The notes under the pieces are model-generated. The model was not told the origin of the DNA, ran no database searches, and saw nothing but the letters and a program-made list of their open reading frames with translations. A DNA stretch of 64,000 nt from Nilaparvata lugens. Taxonomy: Eukaryota > Arthropoda > Insecta > Hemiptera > Delphacidae. This document shows positions 10,880 through 21,640 of the stretch, one piece after another. The translations under genes and the position numbers were made by a program. Each line of letters begins with the position of its first letter. Positions within the stretch are counted from its first letter, which is position 1. The DNA is taken from assembly GCF_014356525.2 (NCBI RefSeq), contig NC_052515.1, positions 26,090,065 to 26,154,064 of the forward strand, read 5' to 3'.

Positions 10880-11615
10880 TTGGATTATTTTACACGAAGT
10901 TAGTTTACTATCAACTAGCAAATGGATTATTCTACATGGAGCTAGTTTACTATCAACTAGCAAATGAATTATTTTACATGGAGCTAGTTTACTATCAACT
11001 AGCAAATGGATTATTTTACATGGAGCTAGTTTACTATCAACTAGCAAATAGATGATTCTACATGGAGCTAGTTTACTATCAACTAGCAAATGGATTGATT
11101 TACATGGAGCTACGTAGTTTAATATCAACTAGCAAATGGATTATTTTACATGGAGCTAGTTTACTATCAACTAGCAAATGGATTATTTTACATGGAGCTA
11201 GTTTACTATCAACTAGCAAATGGATTGATTTACATGGAGCTACGTAGTTTAATATCAACTAGCAATGGATTATTTTACATGGAGCTAGTTTACTATCAAT
11301 AGCAAATGGATTATTTTACATGGGGCTAGTCTACTATCAACTATCAATAGATTATTTTACATGGAGCTAGTTTACTATCAACTAGCAAATGGATTATTTT
11401 ACATGGAGCTAGTTTACTATCAACTAGCAAATGGATTATTTTGCATGAGCTAGTTTACTATCAACTAGCAAATGGATTGTTTTACATGGAGCTAGTTTAC
11501 TATCAACTAGCAAATGGATTATTTTACATGGAGCTAGTTTACTATCAACTGGCAAATGGATTATTTTACATGGAGCTAGTTTACTATCAGCTAGAAAATG
11601 GATTATTTTACATAA
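10880..11615. repeat. 42 bp minisatellite, about 17 units
   Basis: The unit is GGATTATTTTACATGGAGCT followed by AGTTTACTATCAACTAGCAAAT. Because 42 is a multiple of three, the array stays open in more than one frame: + strand units read LFYMELVYYQLANG and minus strand units read as a different 14-residue repeat. Two variant units with an ACGT insertion (TACGTAGTTTAATATC) start at about 11093 and 11223, 130 bp apart, which shows a three-unit higher-order repeat. Protein-like frames are a by-product of the period; there is no other sign of a gene. Confidence 0.93.
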
Positions 11616-11744
11616 GGGACCGGCTAAATGTACTCATTTATTCCATATATTTTTTAACCGTCTGGCTAATGGCTAGTTAACAAACCAAAATTATATTACA
11701 TTATATTGAAATGCACACCAGTAGGCTATCAATGTATCATTGAT

Positions 11745-12165
11745 TAGTGATCTGATGTCAAAACATCATATTTACCTAAACCCAACTCAAAATATCATTT
11801 GAAATCCACATAAATAGGGAAGTATCCTTCATGGATGATCTTATGTCAAGACACCATAATTACTCGGGGAATTAACGTTAAGTCTTTACCTAATAATCAA
11901 CATACTATCACCAGTATATTACATTTATATCTATACAACTACCAACGTATCCATGGTAAGTGATCTCATGTCAAAAATCATGCTTACCTGGAAACGAACA
12001 CAAAATATATATTGAAATGTACATTTATATTACTTTTGAAGTATCATCCAAAATTGATCTCATGTCAAAACATCATGTCACCGAAAAACCTCTCATATTG
12101 AACCCCACACCAGTATCAAAGTAACCTTGATAAGAGATCTGATGTCGAAACACCATGTTTACTAA
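11745..12165. repeat. Degenerate tandem repeat, 83-123 bp spacing
   Basis: A core like TGATCTGATGTCAAAACATC plus ATGTTTACC recurs at about 11749, 11839, 11962, 12056 and 12139. The intervening sequence is poorly conserved. It looks like an old satellite or a set of decayed copies. Confidence 0.6.
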
Positions 12166-12599
12166 AGGATACATTCGAAACAGACTAAAACAATCATCAC
12201 AAACTCGACAAATTTCATTAATCAATGACGGGCGGCTGCTGCCTTCAATCAGTGCTGACATTCCATCATGAAATTCAACCAGCAAACACTTGTTTCGAAG
12301 CGAGGGCGCCTCAGGGATCACACATGAGAAGCTTCTGCTGCTGCTGAGGAAAATACGAGCAAAGGGATCGCTCAGGCTGGCAAAGTTTGCCCAGGCTTTT
12401 GCTTTTACTTCTGCGTCTGCACACACGCACGCATACATTAGCGCACACGTATGTATGTGGGTGTAAGACATGTGCATGGATGTATGGGTATAGAGGCAGA
12501 CAGTTTCTTTGGGCGTTTGAAGTCAACTGTCTGTAGCAAACCAAACCATTAGCGCGCAGCTTTCACGTTTTACTCAAACATTTTCCAACGAATCATTTA

Positions 12600-13060
12600 C
12601 TACTTCGTCTGCTTCTTCTTCTCATTCTTCTTCTTCTGTTTCTTTTTCTTTTTCCTCTTCTTCTTCTTCTTCTTCTTCTTCTTCTTCTTCTTCGTCTTCT
12701 TCCCTTCTTCTTCTTCAACTTCATCTTCTGCTTTTTCTTCTTCTTCTTCTTCTTCTTCTTCTTCTTCTTCTTCTTCTTCTTCTTCTTCTTCTACTTCTTC
12801 AACTTCATCTTCTGCTTTTTCTTTTTCTTCTTCTTCTTCTTCTTCTTCTTCTTCTTCTTCTCCTCCTCCTCCTCCTCCTCTTCCTCCCCTTCTTCATCTT
12901 CTTCTTCTTCTTCTTCTTCTTCTTCTTCTTCTTCTTCTTCTTCTTCTTCTTCCTTCTTCTTCTTCTTCCTTCTTCTTCTTCATCATCATCATCATCATCA
13001 TTATCATCATCATCATCATCATCTTCTTCTCTTCTTCTCTTCTTCTTCTTCTTTTTCCAA
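12600..13060. repeat. CTT microsatellite block
   Basis: About 460 bp of almost pure pyrimidine on the + strand: CTT interrupted by CCT (12856-12885) and ATC (12980-13020) patches. A unit around ACTTCATCTTCTGCTTTTTC occurs twice (12718 and 12802), so the block grew partly by larger duplications. Confidence 0.93.
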
Positions 13061-14014
13061 TTCTTCTTAAGGTTGTGTGGTAGAGAGGACCAGGAGTCCT
13101 AAAGAGAGAAGACGTGTTTTCTGTTGTTGCTTTACCGTCTACATCTTCCAGTGTCTATATCTTTTTCTCCCTCTCTCCACTGCATCTTCTTCTGCTTTTG
13201 AATAATTTTCTTTTGCTTCTGAATATATTAATTTAGTCTTGAATTCATCATCATCATTTCATCATTTTATTCAGTAAAATGCATTACAAAATTGGTCCCG
13301 TCCCGCTAAACCTAAAAGATTTTACAGCAGGTGCCTACAAATAATAAAATACATAAATAGAATGAATGCTAACTTTAACATTAAACTAAGGAAAAAAAAA
13401 TTTTTCGTGAAACTGGGAGTTTAGGAATCTACTAAAATCCGAGTAATTATGTCACTGGTCTCTAAGGTTATTAAATTCATGCCTCTCAAAACATTTGAGA
13501 CCATTTTTCATTTGATGTGAACGACAATGTCAGCATATCGTTTTTCCAAGATCAACGAGCACAGTATCTACTTCTTGAACAGTATTTACGCCTTTTACCA
13601 TATTCAATGCCTCTAGATTTTCCAGTAGGGTCATTCCAAACGGTTAAATAAATAGGCCTTACACTCTGAATAAACTCTGTTGCATATCCATACTATTTCA
13701 CTGTTAAAATCAAACTTGAATTTAAAAAAAAAACCTTTTGGAGTGAAATGCACTTACTTTTGTAGTGACGATCGTTTCGACCTGTTGTTGGTCATCATCA
13801 GCCTGAATAAACTGATAAAATTGATAAACATCAATTTCTCCGAATAAACTTTACAACGGAAAATATGATTCATTAAAGTCATAAGATGCTCTTCACTAGA
13901 ACATGTGGAAGCTCATTCAACTTCTTGTTTTCCTCTCCGAAACATTAATCCTTATTTGATTCTCATCCACATAGAGGAATTCTCTCTCTCTCATGTTATC
14001 ACTCTCTCTCTCTT
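13061..14014. other. Unassigned DNA with TE-like scraps
   Basis: About 13253-13380 has the look of a reversed LINE 3' end (ATTTTATTCAG...GCATTACAAAATTGG). About 13765-13805 carries a GACGATCGTTTCGACCTG...GGTCATCATCAGC word typical of insect dispersed repeats. No gene seen. Confidence 0.4.
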
Positions 14015-14303
14015 TTGGTAGAGAGTTAGTGGGGGGGATATTTTTTAAATTCTTTCCGAAGAATGGACATTGATATGTCCAAAGCTCCGCCAATTTATGT
14101 AGATGCATAACAATATAATTATTATCTATAGTTATTATATTACAAATTGCTTTTTCATATCATATACAGTTCAATAATTATTTTCTTAGTCTATATTATG
14201 TAAATTCATCTATAATTTTGCTGTATTGTAAGCTATTGTATATAAGTGTATAAGCCAGTATTATATTGTAATCTACATAAATAAAGTACTCAATCAATCA
14301 ATC
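14015..14303 (+). repeat. R1 dispersed repeat, full copy
   Basis: It starts TTGGTAGAGAGTTAGTGGGG after a (TC)n run, contains GGACATTGATATGTCC at about 14065, and ends ATAAATAAAGTACTCAATCA with a CAAT tail. It is nearly identical to the copies at 5121 and 39153. Confidence 0.88.
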
Positions 14304-14559
14304 TCCATTTTTTGAAGTTCATTCACCATTTTGTCTCTTCATGGAAGCTTATTTTAATCTGTTTCAACTCCTACATCATACATACTCATTCAAAGGTCCT
14401 TCTCATACATTCTCTCCCTTCTTTACACTCACACTCTCACTATTTCTTTCTCTCTCTTTCTCCCTCATGCATCTCTCTTACTGTTTCTCTCGCCCACTCT
14501 GGCTTTTTTCTCTCTCCATTCACTTTTTTCTCCTTCCGCTCGCGTTCATTCATTCGGTC

Positions 14560-14815
14560 CAGTTGAAATGACGACAATAAACAATTGAATTCTCGGGACA
14601 AAATTTCGATTTCGGGCTGGCGTTCCCATTCACTCGGCTGTGTCTAATTGCGTGTTTTTTCGGGGCCTGAAATTTTTGCCCCGGAAAATTAGAGGTTGCA
14701 CTGACTACGGGAAGAGTCAAATGTACGAGTCGGATTCTAGAGTCACTGTCAAGAGTCGGAGAGTGATTCAGAGTCAATTCTAATCAGAGTCACAGAGTCT
14801 AGAGTAAAATTTAAA
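14560..14815. other. Non-repetitive stretch then AGAGTC-rich DNA
   Basis: 14560-14700 is of higher complexity and GC than its surroundings, with no coding similarity; a regulatory role is possible but unsupported. From 14715 AGAGTC words repeat, as they do more strongly at 16630-16770. Confidence 0.3.
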
Positions 14816-14918
14816 TTCGAGCGGATTGGAAAATATCAATATAATGAAAATGTAAATGAAAATGAAAAAATTGGAATTGAATAGAGAATGCATTTATTCA
14901 AATGCTAATTAATATTTT

Positions 14919-15242
14919 ATTATTTAACGAAAATCCTAAATAAATGCTGTAAATCACCCCGAAGACTTATGCTACTGCAGACATTGACAACAGGGTTAAC
15001 AGCTAGATGGAAATTCGATGAGAACTACTATCCAAAAATTTTTTTTTTTCAGTTTGTGTAAGGGTAAGCATTCCTGACTAGCAATTGGGAGGTACCGGTT
15101 CGATTCCTGGGCTGGCAAATAATTTTTGGATAGTAGTTCTCATCGAATTTCCATCTAGCTGTTAACCCTGTTGTCAATGTCTGCAGTAGCAGAAGTCTTC
15201 GGGGTGATTTACAGCATTTATTTAGGATTTTCGTTAAATAAT
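14919..15242. mobile_element. Foldback SINE with 122 bp inverted arms
   Basis: The arms 14919-15040 and 15121-15242 are reverse complements with about one mismatch (ACTTATGC against ACTTCTGC). The 80 bp centre (15041-15120) holds a tRNA-like head. Read on the + strand, head plus right arm look like a normal tRNA-derived SINE, and the left arm is an inverted copy of its body. A second, differently arranged copy is at 22061-22272, with the same CACCCCGAAGACTT and AAATGCTG words. Confidence 0.85.
15048..15116 (+). other. tRNA-like SINE head with B box
   Basis: A perfect RNA polymerase III B box, GGTTCGATTCC, lies at 15098-15108. About 35 bp before it CCTGA and TTGGG can pair around a CTAGCAA loop, giving a possible AGC (Ala) anticodon arm. 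An A-box-like GTAAGGGTAAGC lies near 15058. The acceptor stem is not convincing, so this is a tRNA-derived promoter region of a SINE and not a working tRNA gene. Confidence 0.65.
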
Positions 15243-15548
15243 AATTATAAAGAATATTTATTAGGCGGAGTTAGGAGTTAATATAATCGAAGTTGGAGGG
15301 TTATTCAAAGAAGTCATCATTCGAAGCTGAGCCTATATTGAGATCCACTTTATAATAGCAGTATTTGATTAACATTGGAGTTGCTATCCTTGTATTTTAT
15401 TCAACAAAGCAGATAGCGCTATCCTTTTCTTGCTTTACAACGTTGCCAGATTGGTTTTCAACAATGTAGGAATGAATTTAATAATAAAAATATTCAATCA
15501 CAACTATGATAATTTATTATTCCATAATTGAGGCAATATACGGAAAAA

Positions 15549-15584
15549 GGGCACATAGAACTACATGCCCTTTTTCCGGAGATT
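15549..15584. repeat. 12 bp stem hairpin GGAAAAAGGGCA
   Basis: GGAAAAAGGGCA is followed 12 bases later by its exact complement TGCCCTTTTTCC. GGAAAAAGGGCACATA occurs again at about 16045, so the two positions may bound an inserted segment within the family A copy. Confidence 0.65.
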
Positions 15585-16197
15585 GCTTTATTAGATCGGC
15601 CATCTTGTTCTGCATATAACCTGAAAATCTCAAACAAAAATCTTGAAAACTGATGTTGTTACAACTGTTTATAAACAGCTTTATCAAGGAGGGATTTGGT
15701 GGTCAGTGCGACTATTTTCTCCCTAGGTTTCTGTCAAAATCTTCATCAAAGTCAAATAAGTTCACTATCATAAAATATGTTATACAGATAAAACAAGATC
15801 GTTCTTTGCTGTGCTCTGAAAGCTTCAATACTGTGAATTTCAAACCTATGCAACCTGCAAGGAATACCTATGCATATTTCAATATTGATTATTCAACCTA
15901 TATTATATTTTAATAAAATGATTGAAAACTTTTTTATATGTATGTAACTACTGTACTTAATTTAAGAGAAATACAGCATTTAGCATTGAATAACATGTGT
16001 TTTATAGTTGATTGAACCCGAATTTGTACAAAATAAATTGTCTTTGGAAAAAGGGCACATACAAGAAACTTTTCAAACATATTTATTGGAATAAATTAGA
16101 AATGTAATAATGTATCATTATTGATCAACATGATATCAATATAATGAATTTTCATTTGCTACTAACAGAATGTTTAATTCAATTATAAAATACATTC

Positions 16198-16480
16198 TCC
16201 TATATTTCTCCACAGTTATTATAACGTGGGCCTGTCTATAAAAAGCAGTGCAAGGCAGAGAATCGGCAACACTGTCATCCTATATTCTTCTCCACTGTCA
16301 TTATAACGTGGGCCTATCTATAAAAGGCAGTGCAAGGCAGAGAATCGGCAACACTGTCATCCTATATTCTTCTCCACTGTCATTATAACGTGGGCCTATC
16401 TATAAAAGGCAGTGCAAGGCAGAGAATCGGCAACACTGTCATCCTATATTATTCTCCACTGTCATTATAACGTGGGCCTC
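16198..16480. repeat. 93 bp tandem repeat from a MITE terminus
   Basis: The unit runs CATTATAACGTGGGCCTATC, TATAAAAGGCAGTGCAAGGC, AGAGAATCGGCAACACTGTC, ATCCTATATTCTTCTCCACTG. About three near-identical copies lie in a row. The unit is the right terminus and subterminal region of MITE family A (compare 16550-16629 and 1220-1333). Confidence 0.88.
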
Positions 16481-16541
16481 TCAGTAGGCAAGGAGGACAA
16501 GGCCCTAAATGGGCTGTAGGACCAAGGAGTAAGTAAGTATA
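16481..16541 (+). mobile_element. Tiny truncated LINE 3' end with (GTAA)n tail
   Basis: The segment GGCCCTAAATGGGCTGTAGG (a short stem-loop) followed by ACCAAGGAGTAAGTAAGTA interrupts the otherwise regular 93 bp MITE repeat between GGGCCT and ATCTATAG. A stem-loop followed by a GTAA microsatellite is the usual shape of several insect non-LTR 3' ends. Only about 60 bp was inserted. Confidence 0.7.
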
Positions 16542-16629
16542 TCTATAGAAGGCAGTGGCAAGGCAGAGAATCGGCAACGCTGTTCTGTTATCTTTCTCCA
16601 CTGCTATTATAACGTGGACCTCACTATAG

Positions 16630-16770
16630 AGTCAGAGTGAAGTGTGAGATTGAGAGTCAGAATCAAGAGTCAAAGAGTAGAGTCAAAAGAGTCAGAATCA
16701 AGAGTCAAAGAGTAGAGTCAAGAGAGTCAGAATCAAGAGTCGAAGAGTAGAGTCAAGAGAGTCAGAGTGG
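16630..16770. repeat. AGAGTC minisatellite, about 37 bp unit
   Basis: GAGTCAGAATCAAGAGTCAA followed by AGAGTAGAGTCAA repeats three to four times. It resembles the looser AGAGTC-rich stretch at 14715-14805. Confidence 0.8.
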
Positions 16771-17010
16771 TATGAGTGATCACCACTAAATGAAGCTACC
16801 TAAACTTTTTATCTGGTTGTTGACTCGCGACAAATAAATGATTATACTGACGTCACAGTATTTGAACTCTGCTGAGTAAAAAGCGAAATGCTGCTGCTAC
16901 GTAAACTCTGCCGACCGTAAATCGTTAATTGTTTTTTGGTCAGTTGGTTTAACGAAAACAAAAGTGGATGTTGAAAAAGTTGTTGGGGAAATTTGAATTG
17001 CTAACTAACG

Positions 17011-17290
17011 TTCTAGGTGATTGCAATGATATCTTCATTTGTTTCCTGTGTACTGAAAATGAGTTACTTGATTAGCTCATTGAAATTTGAAACAGCATAA
17101 AATTTTCCAATGATTTATCAATAGGTAATTGCAATGATATCTTCATTTGTTTTGTGTGTACTGAAAATGAGTTACTTGATTAGCTCATTGAACTTTGAAA
17201 AAACATAAAATTTTCCAATGATTAATCAATAAATTGTGTATCGAATCAACTCTCATCACTTACTTATTTTTGACACATACTTCTTTCAGA
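17011..17290. repeat. 110 bp tandem duplication
   Basis: ATTGCAATGATATCTTCATT followed by GAAAATGAGTTACTTGATTA and ATAAAATTTTCCAATGATT occurs at about 17018 and 17125. The next stretch, AATCAATAAATTGTGTATCG to ACACATACTTCTTTC (17223-17287), recurs at 18117-18193 on the far side of an 830 bp segment, as if that segment had split or extended the array. Confidence 0.8.
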
Positions 17291-17347
17291 CATCAACCAA
17301 GGTATAAGACAAGGGTGCAGCTTATCACCCACTTTATTTACTAGTAG
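17289..17347 (+). pseudogene. Non-LTR reverse transcriptase scrap
   Basis: The 59 bp segment translates DINQGIRQGCSLSPTLFTS, then a stop. GIRQGCSLSPTLF is the conserved motif just before the YADD box in RTE/Jockey-like reverse transcriptases, where the usual form is GVRQGCxLSPxLF. No other RT motif is found on either side, so this is a very short relic, perhaps carried along by another rearrangement. Confidence 0.75.
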
Positions 17348-18115
17348 TTCTGTGAACAGTGAACCTCACGCAGTTTTCTCATCCACAAGTATCTGATGTC
17401 ACCTGTTCTAGTTGTGATGCAGTTGAATCACAATCCACAGTTGAATCATAATTTACTCTTGAAAACTGTTATTTGTTTTCTCCAAGATCAGAAACTCACT
17501 TATGTTAATAATAAACTCAGTTCACGTTTAAATTTGTATCCCATATGTTAATTTATCCAGTTCCGTGATAATCTTTCCGATAAAAATATTTCTCAACTAT
17601 TTTAAAATTAATTTTTTTCAATCAAGAATATTATAATTTCTCCAGCATTATTTAGTTAATTTAATCATTTTCAATTTTATTTTCAAAAACCTATTGAATT
17701 TGTTTCCAAATGTGAGAATATTGATACTGATGGCCACGCATCATAAAAATATTGAAACCCTACCTTATAGAAATAGACACGGCCAGACATCTCTGTAATG
17801 CATGCAATGAATAATCCACTTGTCAGCTGATTGATTATGAATAATTATATAGTCTGATTAATCCTATCTTCAAAGTTATAATTATACTGATATCAGAGTA
17901 TGGAGGAATCCCTTTTTTCATATTATCCTTAAATTAAAAAATTTCAAAAAACCTTGTGTATACATCGACGCGCTGTTGAAAAAGGAATATTCCTGCCAAA
18001 TCTCATCGAATTCTATCAACGCGTTTGGCCGTAATCGCGTTACATACAGACAGACAAAATAAATCAGAGTTAAAACATAGACCTCACTAGGTTCGGTCAA
18101 AAATTCTTCAACGAA
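17345..18115. repeat. Dispersed 0.8 kb repeat, copy 1
   Basis: It aligns along its whole length with 20070-20875. Both start near TTCTGTGAACAGT, both contain CAGTTTTCTCAT...AAGTATCTGATGTCA, and both end with AACCTTGTGTATACATCGAC, CAACGCGTTTGGCCGTAATC and ACATAGACCTCACTA. No protein similarity. It is an old dispersed repeat of unknown class. Confidence 0.85.
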
Positions 18116-18193
18116 TTATCAATAAATTGTGTATCGAATCAACTCTCAAATGAACTCTCACCACTTACTTATTTTTGACACATACTTCTTTCT

Positions 18194-19068
18194 AACGGTT
18201 GGAGATTTCAGATGTTTCTCCCTTATGAATTACATCACATCAATTAACTCTGACAGTTTGAAGGAACTTCACTATGGTGTGATCTAACTTTCTATGGATA
18301 ATTTTGGCAAATTATTCTGTAGAAGCAATAAGATTAATTCGATCAGCAAGTAATAATTGACCCGATTATGTGTAAATGCGTCGGATTCAGAGCTCCACCT
18401 ACAAGATCGTAGCGTAGCCAACCGCTAGAAACCAAGTTTAGGGCCAGAATTACTCACACCGACCTCAAACGATAATCGAGAGTCGGTTGCGCGGCCTAAT
18501 TGGAGCCACGAATGGTGGAGCGACCACAAGTTTCGGCTTCTGATTGGATTAATTAGTTCATTTTAGCGCCACACTCTTGTGATTCAGGCAACATATTGCT
18601 TTGAGGCAACATTTGCAAGATCTTCAGATCAACACCAATGATAAATCAATATTTAAAATCAAGTAAACTTGTGCTTGTACTTTCTGTTTTGTTGTGTAAA
18701 ATTTATGAACATTACACAGTTGGAAGTTGGAAGAAGACGAAGAAGAAAAAGGGGAAGAGACTCTCACTCATTCTTTCTCTTTCCCTCCTCTTTCTCCCCC
18801 ACTACCTTATTTCTCTCTTCTCTCTCAATCCCCTCTCTTCACTCTCTCATTCTTCTTCAACAGTAACTATTTCCTGTTTAGTTGTGAAGGTATATTGTGT
18901 TAGTAAACCATACTGAATTAATGAAGAGCAGTTTTGGGCTAAGCCTGCAGCTCCTGTAGCTCTAGCCAGTCATTACTTTAATGATTTGTAATTGTATTTT
19001 CGCCCCACTTCGATGTAATGAGCTGGTTTTCGTGCGTCATAATATGGAAGCCGAAAGTGATTGTTTTC
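18194..19068. other. Unassigned DNA, partly higher complexity
   Basis: 18365-18610 is GC-richer and shows no repeat match in the window; it could be unique regulatory DNA or an unseen TE. A GAAGAAGA/CTCTCT-rich patch lies at 18735-18850. No gene recognised. Confidence 0.3.
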
Positions 19069-19410
19069 TGACCAGGCCGGTAAAATTTTTACGGCCCTAG
19101 GGCTGTAAAATAACCTTGAAGTCAGCTGATTCTGATTTGATGTGAACGTGTTTACAAAATAGTTTTCATTATTTGTGTTTATTATTCAAGAAACAAAACA
19201 TTTATAATAATATAATCTTATTGTCATTTGAAACAATAAAAAGTATAAACTCAACCTCCTACATAATTGAACATAATTTTTTAGGTTATTTAGACAAATC
19301 AGAAAAAAAATAAAAATACTTGGACAATTTCCTGATATTCAGATTATCTCAGATTTGCTAGAGCTATGACCTTCCAGTTTTGCTTTCGGAAGTGCCTAAT
19401 AAACAATTAT

Positions 19411-19482
<72 letters not shown>

Positions 19483-19630
19483 TGTTTATTTTTTTGTATG
19501 GCGAAAATAACGTTTACACCATGGGCAAAAATGTTTTTCCGGCCCTCAATCTTTTCTAGTCCTCGGCCTACGGCCTCGGACTTGAAAACCGATTTCGAAC
19601 CGGAAAAGTCTCATTTTCGGCCCTAGGTGC
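19069..19630. mobile_element. Foldback element with (AT)n centre
   Basis: The left end carries CCGGTAAAATTTTTACGGCC and CTAGGGCTGT (19078-19110). The right end carries AACCGGAAAAGTCTCATTTT and CGGCCCTAGG (to 19627) as a loose inverted partner. The right part holds its own hairpin, AGTCCTCGGCCTACGGCCTC/GGACT (19558-19582), whose loop resembles those at 22800 and 35030. An (AT)n run fills 19415-19481. Confidence 0.6.
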
Positions 19631-20069
19631 GAAATATAATATTACGAATAAATGAGTGAAAAGACTTGATATTGTCAAACCACATACTTTTCAAAAGTCG
19701 AGATACCGGTTTCGGTTGTTACACCATTATCAATCACTGGGGAACTTAAACTAAAGTAAAAAGTAGCAATAGCATATTTAAACTAACGGCCGAGCACCGC
19801 TATCAATGGAATACGTTAAAGCCAAGGTGAAAGTCTGCCATTGGTCCAGACAAGCCCCTCCCCATTGGCAGCTCATAGAAAATGGCGATTCAAACAACAA
19901 ACAGCATTGGAAGATAATTATAATGAAATAATAACTATAACTATAATGTGCTATAATATAACAAGTACAATTTTATTCTATCACAACACAACTAGTTTCA
20001 ACTCTTCAAGAACCATTTTCCAAAACTTTTGTACCATTCTACACAACTTATTGTACATAGTAACTTGTT

Positions 20070-20875
20070 GTTCTGTGAACAGTAGATCTCACGCAGTTTT
20101 CTCATACACAAGTATCTGATGTCACTAGTTGATTCAGTCGAATTACAATTCACAGTTGGATCATAATTTACTCTTTAAATTGTTATTTGTTTCCTCCAAG
20201 ATCAAAACTCACTGATGTTAATAAATTCAGTTCACGTTTGAATTTATATCTCATATGAAAATTTATCCAGTTTCGTGATAATCTTTCCATCTCATGAAAA
20301 TATTTTTCAACTATTTTAAATTAATTTTTTCCAATCAAGAATATTATAATTTCTCCAGCATTATTCAGTTCATTTAATCATTTTTCATTTTATTTTCAAT
20401 CACCTATTAAATATGTTTTTAAAATGTGAGAATATTGATACTGATCATAAAAAATATTAAAACCCTACCTTGAAGAAATAGAGACGACCAGACATCGGTG
20501 TAATGAATGCAATGAATAATCCACTTGTCAGCTGATTGATTATATGAATAATTCTACAGTCTGATTAATCCGATCTTCAACGTAGATGATATATATAGTT
20601 TTATCAGAATTAATAAAATAATGTAAAAAATCTTAATCAATGAAGTGTTTTTAGTGATATCAGAGTATGGAGGGATTCCTTTTCTTTTCATATTATCCTT
20701 AAAATGCAAAATTTCAAAAAACCTTGTGTATACATCGACGCGCAGTTGAAAAAAGAATATTCCTGCAAAATCTCATCGAATTCTATCAACGCGTTTGGCC
20801 GTAATCGCGTTACATACAGACAGACAAATGCAAATCGAGTTGAAACATAGACCTCACTACGTTCGATCGATTATC
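20070..20875. repeat. Dispersed 0.8 kb repeat, copy 2
   Basis: This is the partner of 17345-18115. It differs by small indels and an extra 90 bp AT-rich insert around 20580-20665. Orientation is the same as copy 1, 2.7 kb away, so it could be an old direct duplication or two independent insertions. Confidence 0.85.
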
Positions 20876-21359
20876 AACACATTTCAAAATAATACAAATA
20901 TATTACCATTTAAAAGCCTAACTCCTCTAAACTTTTTTTTCACCTTTAAAATCTAATTGAACAGAACCAGAGAAAACTTATATTCAAGATTATTTTACTC
21001 TATGAAAGCCACTGAGAGATTCACTTTAGACTGTCAGCAGTCCTTAAGAAATAAGATACATGTTGCGAATTCAATTAACGCTGACAATTCCTTTTAGATT
21101 ATGTTCATACCCTAGGAACTAGTATCTAGACAAATTTAAACTCGCAGTACTGAGGCCCTCCCATCTCACTATGATATCTTCTCACAGTGGTGAATGGTCA
21201 CTAGAATATAAATCAGACCCACCATAATATATATTTCATTAAGGGCATGCCAACCAAAGGGAAGATGGACGGATTGAAGATCAACGGAACCCGCCTTTAT
21301 ACTCAGTGGATGCTATAGATAACTTTAGATATCTTAGATAGAGGGAGGAGGATCCTGTA
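20876..21359. other. Unassigned AT-rich DNA
   Basis: No gene, RNA or TE terminus recognised. Confidence 0.3.
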
Positions 21360-21640
21360 GATACTATATGTCAGATAACTATGGATGCTTTAGATAGAGG
21401 ATTGAGGCTACATTTACTATAACTATAGATGCCGTAGAAAGGATTGATGTTTGAAACTATAACTATAGATGCCATAGATAGAGGAATGATCCTATAGACA
21501 CTATATCTATATAAGTCTGATAACTATAGATGCCTTGGAAAGGATTGATGTTTGAAACTATAACCATAGATAGAGGAAGGATTCTACAGACACTATATCT
21601 ATATAAGTCTGATAACTATAGATGCCTTGATAGTGAAACG
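21360..21640. repeat. Minisatellite with TATAGATGCC core
   Basis: Units of roughly 100 bp built from ACTATAGATGCC, GGATTGATGTTTGAAACTAT and GACACTATATCTATATAAGT recur about three times with deletions. Confidence 0.75.

Larger units (their letters stand above)
15333..16629. mobile_element. Palindromic MITE family A, expanded copy
   Basis: The left end CTATATTGAGATCCACTTTA (15333) and right end ATTATAACGTGGACCTCACTATAG (to 16629) are imperfect inverted repeats matching the ends at 939 and 1333. The left interior (15340-15530) aligns with 960-1140. The element has grown: an unrelated stretch of about 500 bp fills 15540-16080, a 93 bp unit is repeated about 2.5 to 4 times at 16198-16480, and a LINE tail sits at 16481-16541. 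Confidence 0.75.

Noticed and set aside
10795..11247. Repetitive-protein gene from the 42 bp array
   Set aside because: Both strands are open only because the period is a multiple of three. There is no flanking exon, signal or start context.
12073..12544. Two overlapping minus-strand frames of 77-134 residues
   Set aside because: No recognisable domain; they overlap a degenerate tandem repeat and an AC/CA-rich patch.
15048..15116. True tRNA-Ala gene
   Set aside because: The B box and an anticodon-like arm are present, but the acceptor stem and D arm are poor, and it sits in a SINE-like foldback present elsewhere.
19366..19626. Open frame through the (AT)n run
   Set aside because: The YIYIYI stretch is microsatellite translation and the rest is a foldback element.
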